Notes: generated by a model from the sequence alone, not told the origin. 32,517 nt of DNA from Novacetimonas hansenii JCM 7643 (GCF_000964405.1 NZ_BANE01000091.1:1-32517); one strand, 5' to 3'; positions 16,202 through 24,647 are shown, numbered from the stretch's first letter. A program made the numbers and translations.

Positions 16202-17338
16202 TTACTGTGTGGGCAGGTCGCGCACAAAAGCCGCGAGCTTGCCCTGACTGTTCACCTCCAGCTTTTCATAGACATGGCGCAGCATGGACCGGGCATAATG
16301 GTCTGAAATGCCCAGTGCGCGTGCCGCTTCCTTGATCGAAAGGCCGTTGGACATCTGCTGCACCAGTCGTGCCTCGCTGCTGTTGAGGCCCAGCAGCCGC
16401 AGGGCCTGCGTCATGTCGGCGATGTCAGCGCCCGGCCTGTGGAACGCCAGCAGGGCCATCGGGTATGCAGGCTGGCCCGTATTTTCCGGCATGAGCGGGA
16501 TTGCCCGTGCAAGGAGTGGCCGGCCGGAGGGGCAGTGTACGGACACGAAATATTCAGATGCATGCCCGGCAGTATGTCCGGTGATGTGTCCGGTGATATG
16601 TTCGGGGCCGGTGGCGGCATGCAGCGTGTCATGCAGCAACCTGTCAAGCTGGCGCTGGCTTGCGCGATGCGAACAGATGATGTGCCCGTCGATATATGAC
16701 ACCCCGTCGCCCAGCACGCGTTCCATGGCGTCGTTCATGAATAGGACGCGCCCGTCATGGTCGAGTACGGCGGCGGCTGTTGGCATGCGATGACAGATTT
16801 CGCGAAAGCCGTGGGCGAAGGCACGGGTGCGGCCCTGTGCCACGGACATCGCAAGGGCACGGCAGACATGTTGCCCCAGCATCAGGCGCAGCCTGCGTTC
16901 GTCGGGCGTTTCATGCGGATGGCCAAGGGGGCGTTGAATCGACAGGGCGAACCGTGGAAGGCCGGGCGTGTCGAAATAGAACCGGTTGGTCCGGCTGGCG
17001 TCGAATTTTCTCAGGAAGTCCTGATAATACGGGCTGTGGGCCATGTCCGCGTCACTGACGAAGGACGTGTCCGAAAGCTCCCCCTGTGGTGAGGGTTGTC
17101 GTGACAGGTGGATGCGATAGGGATCATGTTGCCACATATGGCTGTAATATATGTGATCCGCCTCGGGAATGCGCGAGGAACCGAACCGCAGGGGGGATTG
17201 GATTTCCTGCGGCATGATTGCCGCCCCCACGCCCCCCGTCACGCGTGACAGGGCAAGCAGGGTGGGCTGCCACAGGCTGTCATCCAGTGCGCAGCGGTAG
17301 ATGTCTCCTATGACCGTGTTGACGGCATCGGACAGCAT
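16202..17338 (-). CDS. LuxR-family transcriptional regulator with PAS-like sensor region
   Basis: The 378-residue protein has a C-terminal LuxR/FixJ helix-turn-helix (about 315-372: LNSSEARLVQQMSNGLSIKEAARALGIS in two parts, then a recognition helix). A PAS-like segment near 186-212 (AAAVLDHDGRVLFMNDAME) precedes it. The N-terminal 170 residues resemble the unnamed sensor region of similar alphaproteobacterial regulators. There is no receiver aspartate and no clear autoinducer-binding domain, so the signal is unknown. Residues 247-259 contain four His at four-residue spacing (HITGHITGHTAGH). The gene is divergent from the Hint-domain gene across 241 bp that hold a perfect ACATATATGT palindrome (17380-17389), so it may control that gene. 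Confidence 0.88.
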   Translation of the reverse strand: MLSDAVNTVIGDIYRCALDDSLWQPTLLALSRVTGGVGAAIMPQEIQSPLRFGSSRIPEADHIYYSHMWQHDPYRIHLSRQPSPQGELSDTSFVSDADMAHSPYYQDFLRKFDASRTNRFYFDTPGLPRFALSIQRPLGHPHETPDERRLRLMLGQHVCRALAMSVAQGRTRAFAHGFREICHRMPTAAAVLDHDGRVLFMNDAMERVLGDGVSYIDGHIICSHRASQRQLDRLLHDTLHAATGPEHITGHITGHTAGHASEYFVSVHCPSGRPLLARAIPLMPENTGQPAYPMALLAFHRPGADIADMTQALRLLGLNSSEARLVQQMSNGLSIKEAARALGISDHYARSMLRHVYEKLEVNSQGKLAAFVRDLPTQ

Positions 17339-17379
17339 TGGCGAAACCTTCGCAGGGTGATCTTATACGAAAAAGATAA

Positions 17380-17389
17380 ACATATATGT
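17380..17389. promoter_or_regulatory. ACATATATGT palindrome between divergent LuxR-type and Hint-domain genes
   Basis: A perfect 10-bp palindrome in the only AT-rich part of the 241-bp spacer, 42 bp upstream of the regulator start. It could bind the regulator itself. Short AT palindromes also arise by chance. Confidence 0.3.
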
Positions 17390-17579
17390 AATACAGCTTT
17401 TGATTTTCATGTCCAGCCACATCCATGGACTATTCTGTGCGGCGGGCGGGCTGCATCCTGCGCGCCGATCCGGGCGGTGTCACATTGCGGTACGGGGCGT
17501 CATGGCCATGTTACGGTCGGGGCGCCATGCCTGCCGCCATTTCCGCCACCGTGATGGCATGCAGGCATGTGGGGAATTC

Positions 17580-18896
17580 ATGACGCTTTTCGTTCCGGCA
17601 ATGGGCCAGTCCGTGCAGATGGCCACCGGCGGCATGCCATGTCGGGACCGCGACCGGCCCGAGGGTGGGCCTGATGGCGTGTCCAGAGGCATTCCCGGTG
17701 GCATTCCCGGTGGCATTCCCAGTGGCATGGACGTACCCTCCCCATCCCCCGCCACGTGGCCACGCGGCGCGGCGCGCATGGCGTCGCGGGCCTGCGGGTT
17801 CATTCCCGGCACGCTGCTGCGCACGCCATCGGGTGATGTGCCGGTGGAAAGCCTTGGTCCGGGGGATTGCGTACTGGCGGCGTCAGGGCAGGTGCGACGC
17901 ATCTGCTGGATCGGCCTGATCGCGGCGCATCGTCCCCCTGCCGGGCGGGAGGGGGCGTACCTTGTCCATATCGCCGCCCATGCCTGCGCGCGCGGACGGC
18001 CCGCACGCGACCTGATCGTGCTGCCGGATATGGCGGTGGGATACTGCATGCATGACGAGGTACTGGTCCCCGCGCGCGAACTGACCAATGGTGCGACCAT
18101 CGCCACCGTTCCCGGTGGTGTGATGGAATGTTGGGGGATCGTGCTGGATCATGCTGACGTGGTGCTTGCCAACGGGTTACCGGTGGGTGTGGGCATGACG
18201 CAGGCCCCCACGGAGGGGCTGCCGCCGGTCCTGACGACGCGCGGCCCGCTTGTCGCGGCGCGGCGCGCGGGGCTGGTGGGGCGGGCGCAGGACATGGGGT
18301 GGCGTGTCACCACCTGCATGGACGTGCATGCGATGATTGACGGCCGCCGCCACAGGGTGGCGGTCAGGGATGGTGTGGCGCGTTTCACTTTTGCACCCAC
18401 CGCGCGGCATGTGCGCATGGTGTCGCGCACTTTCGTCCCGGCGGATTGGGCCACCTGCGATGACCGGCGTGCGCTGGGCCTTGCGGTGCAGCGCATCACG
18501 CTTGGCGATGGTGCGCGTATGACGGCGGTGGACCTTTCGGACCCGCGTATCGCCGCAGGCTTTCACGTTCCGCCCCTGCCTGATGTGCATGGCGAAGGTG
18601 CCGGGGGGGAGGGCGTCTCATGGCGATGGACAAAGGGCGTGCTGTCCCTGCCATGCGACCTGTGGCGCGACATCCCCATGCAGGATACCGCCACCACGAC
18701 AGGGGAAAAGCGGCGGGCTACGCGCGGGCACGATATCGTGGTGTGCGTTGAATATGATCCCGCCGCCAGCCAGTGCTGGGTCCTGCCCGCGCCGCCCCTG
18801 CGTATCTTCCGGCCTGAAACCGCCGCCGCCCGCCATGTGCGCGGGGGTGGCGGCGTGCGTCACTGCGTATCGGGTGCGGCTGCGTCCGCGTCATAA
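17580..18896 (+). CDS. Hint-domain protein with an altered active-site motif
   Basis: The 438-residue protein contains a Hint (Hedgehog/intein) domain at about 71-205. It has ACGFIPGTLLRTPSGDVPVE with candidate nucleophile C72, GDCVLAASG, WIG, VLVPARELTNGATI and LDHADVVLANGLP. In the family form I recall, the middle motif is SPDHA; here it is LPDMA (148-152), so the conserved His is Met and self-processing may be lost. The C-terminal 230 residues are not recognised. GIPG repeats precede the domain at 37-48, encoded by three 12-bp units. The ATG at 17580 has GGGGA 4 bp upstream; an open frame continues from 17400. There is no clear signal peptide. Its 3' end overlaps the convergent DUF2272 gene by 37 bp. 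Confidence 0.8.
   Translation: MTLFVPAMGQSVQMATGGMPCRDRDRPEGGPDGVSRGIPGGIPGGIPSGMDVPSPSPATWPRGAARMASRACGFIPGTLLRTPSGDVPVESLGPGDCVLAASGQVRRICWIGLIAAHRPPAGREGAYLVHIAAHACARGRPARDLIVLPDMAVGYCMHDEVLVPARELTNGATIATVPGGVMECWGIVLDHADVVLANGLPVGVGMTQAPTEGLPPVLTTRGPLVAARRAGLVGRAQDMGWRVTTCMDVHAMIDGRRHRVAVRDGVARFTFAPTARHVRMVSRTFVPADWATCDDRRALGLAVQRITLGDGARMTAVDLSDPRIAAGFHVPPLPDVHGEGAGGEGVSWRWTKGVLSLPCDLWRDIPMQDTATTTGEKRRATRGHDIVVCVEYDPAASQCWVLPAPPLRIFRPETAAARHVRGGGGVRHCVSGAAASAS
17688..17723 (+). repeat. three tandem 12-bp units in the Hint-protein gene
   Basis: GGCATTCCCGGT occurs at 17688, 17700 and 17712, the last as GGCATTCCCAGT. It encodes GIPG-GIPG-GIPS in the linker before the Hint domain. The 12-bp unit keeps the frame, so copy number could vary between strains. 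Confidence 0.85.
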
Positions 18897-19768
18897 AGGA
18901 CCTGTAGCACGACGCACCATGGATAACGCGGGTCAACACTGCCGCCGCGATGGCTGGACAGTCGCCCGTGCCGGTCCACTGGCACATGGGTCATGGAGAC
19001 CGCGTCATCCACATTGCCGCCGATGATGCTGATCTGATGGCCAAAGGGCGGGGCATTGTCGTCCATCGCCACCACAAGCCCGCAATGCGCGGGAAAGGGC
19101 TGGGCCGTGGGCAGGTTGGCAAAGCGCACGGCCCGGCTGGCCCCGCGCCCGACACAGATCAGGTCGCCCAGGCGCGGGGCATAGGTGTCGGGGTTGCGGG
19201 CCCGTACGCCTTTTTCCGTATGTGCGGCGGCGGCATTGATATAGGTGGCGTGGTTGGGGGAGTAGGCAAAGCGGTCATTCGCCCCCGCAACCCGCATCAC
19301 ATAGGAAATGAACGCCGCCGACCACGCATATGTCCCGTCATGGACAAAGTCCGTGACCCGCCCGTTTTCATCATGCTTGCCGGTCCATGCGCTTTCCTTC
19401 TCCCCCGGGTCCTGGCCGATCCACCAATATTCCCCCACGCGTTGCCACATCCCGGCGGTGCGTTCGGGCTTGACCGCGGCGATGGTGGGTTCGGGACGCT
19501 GTTCCGGGTCGTCATCGCTGACGGGCTGTCCGAACATGCGCCATTCGCGCAGGGCAATGGCGATCGTGTTCTGCCGTGTGAAGGGTTCAAAATTCCGTGT
19601 GGCGAAATCGGGGACATGCGTATCCACCGCCAGCGGTCCCGCCCCGGCCGGATATTGCGCCACCGGCGTGCGCGCGGGATGGTGCAGCGTGCCGTGGGCA
19701 CACGCCCCAAGGGTCGCGAGGGGCAGCAGAAAGGCAATCTTGCGCAGCACGCGGGGGGTCTCCTCCAT
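18860..19768 (-). CDS. DUF2272-domain lipoprotein
   Basis: The 302-residue product begins with a lipoprotein signal ending in a lipobox (TLGAC), so it should be lipidated and held in the envelope. The DUF2272 domain, thought to be related to NlpC/P60-like peptidase folds, covers most of the rest: YAWSAAFISYVMRVAG, SPNHATYI, LGDLICVGRG and AHCGLVVAMDD are recognisable. The substrate is unknown; a cell-wall role would be a guess. The start is uncertain: ATGs at 19810 and 19801 are in frame and none has a strong ribosome site; 19768 gives the most compact signal peptide. The gene is convergent with the Hint-domain gene and overlaps its last 37 bp. Confidence 0.85.
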   Translation of the reverse strand: MEETPRVLRKIAFLLPLATLGACAHGTLHHPARTPVAQYPAGAGPLAVDTHVPDFATRNFEPFTRQNTIAIALREWRMFGQPVSDDDPEQRPEPTIAAVKPERTAGMWQRVGEYWWIGQDPGEKESAWTGKHDENGRVTDFVHDGTYAWSAAFISYVMRVAGANDRFAYSPNHATYINAAAAHTEKGVRARNPDTYAPRLGDLICVGRGASRAVRFANLPTAQPFPAHCGLVVAMDDNAPPFGHQISIIGGNVDDAVSMTHVPVDRHGRLSSHRGGSVDPRYPWCVVLQVLYDADAAAPDTQ

Positions 19769-19926
19769 CAGGTTACGGCGCGATGGCGTCGTCAGTCCCA
19801 TTCCATCCATACGGTGCGGCGCCCGATGCGAAAAGGGGAAAGCGCCCCGGCCGGTGGCATTCCCCCTGCCTTGCGATCATGCCCAAAAGGCCCAATCCTG
19901 TATCAGGGGGTGTTGGTGTGATCCGT

Positions 19927-19948
19927 CCATTGTTATCTTTATCAATGG
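19927..19948. promoter_or_regulatory. imperfect palindrome upstream of the aldo/keto reductase gene
   Basis: CCATTG and CAATGG flank an AT-rich 10-bp centre, 50 bp upstream of the start at 20000 in the divergent spacer. It is a candidate operator. Confidence 0.3.
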
Positions 19949-19999
19949 GTTATTTTGGAACATTCAGCCCATTCCATTCACATGGCAAAGGAAAACCGC

Positions 20000-21016
20000 A
20001 TGACAGACGCAACAGCAGGGGCATCGACAACGGCGGATACCCTTATCGTTCCCGGCCTGAAACGGCCCGTGGCGCGCATCGCGCTGGGCACATGGGCGAT
20101 TGGCGGATGGATGTGGGGTGGCCCTGATGACCGTCAGGCCATCGCCACAATCCACGAAGCACTCGACGTGGGGATCGACCTGATCGACACTGCCCCCGTC
20201 TATGGCTTTGGTCATTCGGAGGAAGTGGTGGGCGAGGCCCTGTCGGGCGGTCGGCGTGACAAGGTTGCGATCGCGACCAAGGTTGGCCTTGACTGGCATG
20301 ACGATCACAAACCGTTCCGCAATACGTCGGCCACCCGCATCAACAAGGAAATAGAAGAGTCCCTGCGCCGGCTGCGCACGGACCATATCGACCTGTATCA
20401 GGTCCACTGGCCCGATACCGCCGTACCGATGGAGGAGACGGCGCGCGCGCTGGAAAAACTGGTGACGCAGGGCAAGGTGCTGGCGTTGGGGGTCAGCAAT
20501 TTCTCCATCCCGCAGATCGAGGAATTCCGCAAATTCGCCCCCCTGTCGGCCATTCAGCCGCCCTATAACCTGTTCGAACGTGAAATCGAACGCGACATCC
20601 TGCCCTATGCCATCGAAAACCGCCTTGCGGTGCTGGCCTATGGCCCGCTGTGCCGGGGATTGCTGTCGGGGCGCATGACGCCAGAGACAAAGTTCGGCAG
20701 TGATGACCTGCGTGGCAGCGATCCCAAATTCCAGCCCCCGCGTTTTGCGCAATATCTGGCGGCGGTGGCGGCGTTGCGTGATTTCGCGCGCGAACGCCAT
20801 GGCAAATCGCTGCTGGCGCTGGCGATCCGCTGGGTGCTGGACCAGGGACCGACCATCGCCCTGTGGGGCGCGCGCAAGCCGGAACAGATCGCAGGTGTCC
20901 GCGATGCGCTGGGCTGGAGCCTGTCGGAACAGGACCGCAAGGATATCGACGCGATCCTGGTGCGCACGGTGCGCGATCCGGTGGGACCGGAATTCATGGC
21001 CCCGCCGGGGCGGTGA
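20000..21016 (+). CDS. aldo/keto reductase
   Basis: A 338-residue NAD(P)H-dependent (beta/alpha)8 oxidoreductase. The catalytic tetrad is visible as D63 and Y68 (DTAPVYGFGHSE), K94 (ATKVGL) and H136 (QVHWPD). GVSNFS and IQPPYNLFER match the family, and the overall sequence resembles the AKR11 branch (YhdN type). The likely reaction is reduction of an aldehyde or ketone to an alcohol; the physiological substrate is not evident. AAAGGA seven bases upstream supports the ATG at 20000 over an in-frame ATG at 19955. A hairpin follows the stop. The gene appears to be a single transcription unit. Confidence 0.93.
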   Translation: MTDATAGASTTADTLIVPGLKRPVARIALGTWAIGGWMWGGPDDRQAIATIHEALDVGIDLIDTAPVYGFGHSEEVVGEALSGGRRDKVAIATKVGLDWHDDHKPFRNTSATRINKEIEESLRRLRTDHIDLYQVHWPDTAVPMEETARALEKLVTQGKVLALGVSNFSIPQIEEFRKFAPLSAIQPPYNLFEREIERDILPYAIENRLAVLAYGPLCRGLLSGRMTPETKFGSDDLRGSDPKFQPPRFAQYLAAVAALRDFARERHGKSLLALAIRWVLDQGPTIALWGARKPEQIAGVRDALGWSLSEQDRKDIDAILVRTVRDPVGPEFMAPPGR

Positions 21017-21068
21017 GCCGGGAGCAAAGGCCGAGCCCAACCCACTGATAAAAAGTAAAAGTGTCACG

Positions 21069-21101
21069 GGGGGCGTCCTGTTTCCAGAATGCGCCCCCTT
21101 T
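21069..21101 (+). terminator. hairpin terminator after the aldo/keto reductase gene
   Basis: GGGGGCG (21069-21075) pairs with CGCCCCC (21092-21098), with an inner CTG/CAG stem, and is followed by TTT. It lies 52 bp after the stop. Confidence 0.5.
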
Positions 21102-21118
21102 CAGGGTCATGAAGGGTT

Positions 21119-21200
21119 TCCGGGTGCCGCCTTTTTTCAAAAAGGCGGCGTCTCCTGAAGCTTTTTAGAAAAAGCTTCACCAAAAACCTTCATGCGTTAT
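21119..21200 (-). repeat. intergenic hairpin repeat, copy D
   Basis: On the minus strand: CGATAACGCATGAAGG, TTTTTGGTGAAGC, then two perfect hairpins. One is GAAGCTTTTT/AAAAAGCTTC (21157-21166 and 21169-21178); the other is GCCGCCTTTTT/AAAAAGGCGGC (21126-21136 and 21139-21149). A related TGATAAAAAGTAAAAG tail is found at 21046-21061, separated from it by the terminator of the aldo/keto reductase gene. It fills the 258-bp convergent gap. Confidence 0.85.
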
Positions 21201-21274
21201 CGGCTGGGATGGTGATTGCTGGGGTGGGGATTTTTGGGTGTCCTTTGGGTGTTCCCCACCTGATGGGCGCGGCC

Positions 21275-21673
21275 CTACCGGATGCTGTCATCCCCGCCCA
21301 TGTCGCCCCCGGCCGATTGCGCAAGTGAATGCCACGCCCCGTGCGATACCATGCATTGTGCATAAAAACGCCGGTGATCGGTGCGGTTCATGGACATCTG
21401 CTTGGCCGTGGTGGTGGCATACATCCCCATGGCGGACGTGGTTTCGCACACCTGCGCGGTCTTGATATATTCGGGGCTTTTCTTGTCCAGCGCGGGTTCA
21501 TACCCCGTCACGTTGCCATAGGGGGAGGGCGCGTGCGAACGGTGGGGGATATGGAAACTGTGGTCGCGCGCATCCGCCGCACCGGCAAGCAGGGGGAACA
21601 TCACCAGTACCGCCATGGCGGCGGCCAGCGCACGCGCGCGGTGGCGGAAGGGCAGGCACAGGGCGGTCGTCAT
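21275..21673 (-). CDS. small secreted protein, function unknown
   Basis: A 132-residue protein with a clear signal peptide: basic FRHRARAL, a hydrophobic core, and likely cleavage after GAADA. The mature part is about 95 residues and has two Cys (QVCETT and AQCMVS) that could form a disulfide. It contains several His, Met and Tyr but no motif I recognise. AAGGAG eight bases upstream supports the ATG at 21673. It begins 28 bp after the antiporter stop, so it is very likely co-transcribed with that gene and may act with it in the periplasm. No homologous family is recognised. Confidence 0.75.
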   Translation of the reverse strand: MTTALCLPFRHRARALAAAMAVLVMFPLLAGAADARDHSFHIPHRSHAPSPYGNVTGYEPALDKKSPEYIKTAQVCETTSAMGMYATTTAKQMSMNRTDHRRFYAQCMVSHGAWHSLAQSAGGDMGGDDSIR

Positions 21674-21701
21674 CCACGGGTCTCCTTGGTATCGGGGCGC
21701 G

Positions 21702-23423
21702 TCAGTGCGCGGCGGTATCCGCATGATCCCCGGCGGCCTGCCGGGGAAGGGAGTGTGCCTCGATCTGGAGTTCCTGTTCGATAAAATCAAGTTCCTGGTT
21801 GATGGTCGCCTCCGTTTCGTCATTGATGCGACGTTGCATCACACGCAGGTGCAGGCGCTCACGCATGTGACGGATGACATGGAAGCGCAGGGCAAGTTCT
21901 GCGCGCTTTTCACGGATGGCCGTCGCGCGGATGCCGCTTTGCGCGGCGGCGGTATTGTCCAGCCGTTTCAGGCTGTCCTGATATTCATGCAGCAGGCGTG
22001 AAATCGCCTCCTGCTTCAGGTCCACCGTTTCCTCGTCCGCGTCATGGTCGATTTCATGATGCGCCAGCGCCGCCTGTTCGGCATGCAGCGTCTGCACCGC
22101 CGTCTGCGCCAGTTCGATGCGCATGGCGTCCAGTTCACGCAGGGCGGGGTCGTCCTCGTCCGTCTGCATTCCCGCCATCAGCGGTGGCATCGTCACACTT
22201 GCCAGCACAAGCGAGCAGATGATGACCCCCGCCGCCAGTGTCACAAGCAGGTCGCGCCCAGGAAAGCCCGCGGACGTCGCGGTCGCGATCGGCAGCGACA
22301 GGATCGCCGCCAGCGTGATCGCCCCGCGCGTGCCCGCCACCGTCATGATCAATATCGTGCGGGCAGAGGGAATGACCGTCTGGCGGTGGCGCACATGCGC
22401 GAACAGGCGGCGCGCGGTGATGGAAACCCAGATCCATACAAAGCGCATCATGCTCATCGAAAGCTGGATCGCAATGATGGCAAGGATCAGGAACCATGGC
22501 GACACCCCGCCCTGGCGTGCGATGCGCGCGCCCTCGGTCACAAGGTCGGGAAGCTGTAGCCCCAGCAGCAGGAAAATCACCGCGTTGAAGGTGAAGTTGA
22601 CCATGTCCCACACGGTCGTGGCCTTCAGGCGGGTTTCGGTCCGTGCCTCGTTCATCACGCCGGTGAACTTGACCGTCATGCCCCCCGCCACGGCGGCGAG
22701 GATGCCTGAACAGTCCATCGCGTCCGCCATCAGATAGATCGCAAACGGCAGCATCATCGCCAGCGTGATGTGCGTCGGCGGGTCGTCATATCCGCGCACC
22801 AGCAGCACATGTTCCGCCCGACACGCCGCCCATGCGATCAGCACCCCCATGATGATGCCCCCCGCCGACATGAACATGAAACTGCCCAGTGCCTGCTGGA
22901 ACGAGAAGATGCCCGTCATCGCCGCCGCCACCGCGAATTTGAAGCATACAAGCCCCGAGGCATCGTTAAGCAGCGCCTCACCATGCAGGATATGGACCAC
23001 GCGCGCCGGGGCGCGCCCGCCCTCGATCATGCTGCCGACCGACACCGCGTCGGTGGGTGACATCACCGCCGCCAGCGCAAAGGCGGCAGGCAGGGCGATG
23101 GGGGGGATCATCCAGTGGATGAAATACCCACATCCCAGCGTCGTGAACACCACCAGCCCGAGTGCAAGCATGATGATGACATTCCGCAGTTCCCCGAATT
23201 CACGCATCGGCATGCGATAGGCATCGGCATAGAGCAGCGGCGGGATGAACAGCAGCAGGAACATGTCGGGATCGAACCCGATCTTCAGTCCCGCAAGGGC
23301 CGCAACCGCCCCGATCGCGATCTGGATCAGTGGAAGCGGGACAGGAATGCGCCCGATGCGTGAAATCAGGCTGCTGATGCCACTGACCGTCAGTAATGCC
23401 AGCGTGAGGAAGACAACATGCAT
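21702..23423 (-). CDS. CPA1-family Na+/H+ antiporter
   Basis: The 573-residue inner-membrane exchanger swaps cytoplasmic Na+ or K+ for protons. About 12 hydrophobic segments occupy residues 1-420. The family motifs are MSPTDAVSV (121-129, with D125) and HGEALLNDASGLV (147-159), the ND pair at 153-154 being the expected ion-binding residues. The last 150 residues are charged and helical, with a cytoplasmic coiled-coil character (for example ELALRFHVIRHMRERLHLRV). This type is NhaP/YjcE-like. pH and Na+ homeostasis would suit an acid producer. A small secreted protein gene follows 28 bp downstream. TATTGATA occurs twice (23443 and 23455, 12-bp spacing) just upstream and may mark the promoter region. 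Confidence 0.92.
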   Translation of the reverse strand: MHVVFLTLALLTVSGISSLISRIGRIPVPLPLIQIAIGAVAALAGLKIGFDPDMFLLLFIPPLLYADAYRMPMREFGELRNVIIMLALGLVVFTTLGCGYFIHWMIPPIALPAAFALAAVMSPTDAVSVGSMIEGGRAPARVVHILHGEALLNDASGLVCFKFAVAAAMTGIFSFQQALGSFMFMSAGGIIMGVLIAWAACRAEHVLLVRGYDDPPTHITLAMMLPFAIYLMADAMDCSGILAAVAGGMTVKFTGVMNEARTETRLKATTVWDMVNFTFNAVIFLLLGLQLPDLVTEGARIARQGGVSPWFLILAIIAIQLSMSMMRFVWIWVSITARRLFAHVRHRQTVIPSARTILIMTVAGTRGAITLAAILSLPIATATSAGFPGRDLLVTLAAGVIICSLVLASVTMPPLMAGMQTDEDDPALRELDAMRIELAQTAVQTLHAEQAALAHHEIDHDADEETVDLKQEAISRLLHEYQDSLKRLDNTAAAQSGIRATAIREKRAELALRFHVIRHMRERLHLRVMQRRINDETEATINQELDFIEQELQIEAHSLPRQAAGDHADTAAH

Positions 23424-23599
23424 ATTGGGGGGATATCTTCTGTATTGATATTTTTATTGATACAATAAAATAATACCTGTGTGGAGTAAAACAACAAAAG
23501 ATTTATTTCCCACCCGACCTGAGGTGTTATTTTGATCTACCTGATATGCAGCCCGCAATATTCTGCATCATCGACATGCGCTTTTGCCTGTGCCCTTCA

Positions 23600-23628
23600 T
23601 TGACCATGGCGCGCGGGCTTCCCATTAT
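23600..23628 (+). promoter_or_regulatory. candidate sigma-70 promoter of the chaperone pair
   Basis: TTGACC (23600-23605) and CATTAT (23623-23628) are 17 bp apart, about 100 bp upstream of the DnaJ-like start. It is the best promoter match in the 303-bp divergent spacer (23424-23726), which otherwise holds only AT-rich DNA near the antiporter start. No heat-shock sigma consensus was found. Confidence 0.4.
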
Positions 23629-23726
23629 CATGATACAAGCGGTCATCAGGTAGGCAGCGCGGGTCGGCCTGCCATGTGGCCCGCAATGGACATGTTCGGC
23701 CCGACCCGGAGGAATGACACCCAACC

Positions 23727-24647
23727 GTGAGTAAAGATCCATACGAGGTACTTGGCGTGGCGCGTACCGCCAGCCAGGACGAAATCCGCAAGGCCTATCG
23801 CAAGTTGGCCAGAAAGCACCACCCTGACCTCAACCCCGGCGACAAGGCCGCGGAAGAGCAGTTCAAGGCGGTCGGGGCGGCCAATGACCTGCTGTCTGAC
23901 GAGGAAAAGCGTGCGCGCTTTGACCGTGGTGAAATCGACGCGGAAGGACAGGAACGCGGTTTCGGCGGCGGTGGATACCGCAACCATGCCGAAGGCGGGC
24001 AGGGCCATTTCTATGGCGGCGGGCAGTTTTCCGAAGACGACCTTGGCGACATATTCGGCGGCATGTTCGGTCAGCGCGGTGGCTTCCGCCGTCGCCCGCA
24101 AGGCCCGATGAAGGGCGAGGACCGGCAATATGCCCTGACCGTCAGTTTTATTGATTCCGTCAATGGCGGCACATCGCGCGTGACGTTGCCCGGTGGGGCG
24201 ACGCTGGATGTAAAGATCCCGCCGGGTATCAATGACGGGCAGGTCCTGCGCCTGCGTGGCAAGGGCGACGAAGGGTTCCAGGGCGGTCCCGCGGGCGATG
24301 CGCTGATTACCATTTCGGTGATGCCCGATGCCGTATATACCCGCGATGGCAACGATGTCCGTTCCACCTTGCCGATCGACGTGAAAACCGCCGTCCTTGG
24401 CGGCAGCATCACGGTGCCCACCCCCGCAGGCCCGGTCAAGATGAACGTCCCCCCCCATTCCGATACCGGCAGCGTGCTGCGCCTGCGTGGGCGTGGGGTA
24501 AAGGCGCATGGCGGGCAGGAAGCGGGAAACCTGTATGTCAAATTGCAGGTCATGATCGGCAAGGTCGATACGGCGTTCGAGACCTTCTTGAAATCATGGA
24601 ACCCCGAAGGGGGGCAGGATGACAGGAAGGGGGATGGTGCGTCATGA
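23727..24647 (+). CDS. cbpA: CbpA-like DnaJ (class B J-domain co-chaperone)
   Basis: A 306-residue J protein that stimulates Hsp70 (DnaK) ATPase and delivers substrates. The J domain is residues 4-68 with the HPD triad at 32-34. A Gly/Phe-rich linker (about 78-115) and two C-terminal beta domains follow, with [17 protein letters not shown] and [18 protein letters not shown] as the paired motifs. There is no zinc-finger domain, so it is CbpA-type. The start is GTG at 23727. A GGAGGA lies 13 bp upstream, directly before an ATG that opens a six-codon frame ending across the GTG. The stop overlaps the next ATG by 4 bp (ATGA), and that partner is the CbpA modulator CbpM. Confidence 0.93.
   Translation: MSKDPYEVLGVARTASQDEIRKAYRKLARKHHPDLNPGDKAAEEQFKAVGAANDLLSDEEKRARFDRGEIDAEGQERGFGGGGYRNHAEGGQGHFYGGGQFSEDDLGDIFGGMFGQRGGFRRRPQGPMKGEDRQYALTVSFIDSVNGGTSRVTLPGGATLDVKIPPGINDGQVLRLRGKGDEGFQGGPAGDALITISVMPDAVYTRDGNDVRSTLPIDVKTAVLGGSITVPTPAGPVKMNVPPHSDTGSVLRLRGRGVKAHGGQEAGNLYVKLQVMIGKVDTAFETFLKSWNPEGGQDDRKGDGAS

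Noticed and set aside
17400-17579. upstream in-frame extension of the Hint-domain protein
   Set aside because: The extension lies over the divergent promoter region, includes the palindrome's flank and has no ribosome site; GGGGA precedes the ATG at 17580.
23646-24509. 287-codon minus-strand frame opposite the DnaJ-like gene
   Set aside because: The plus strand encodes clear J-domain and C-terminal DnaJ motifs, while the minus frame has no recognisable family.
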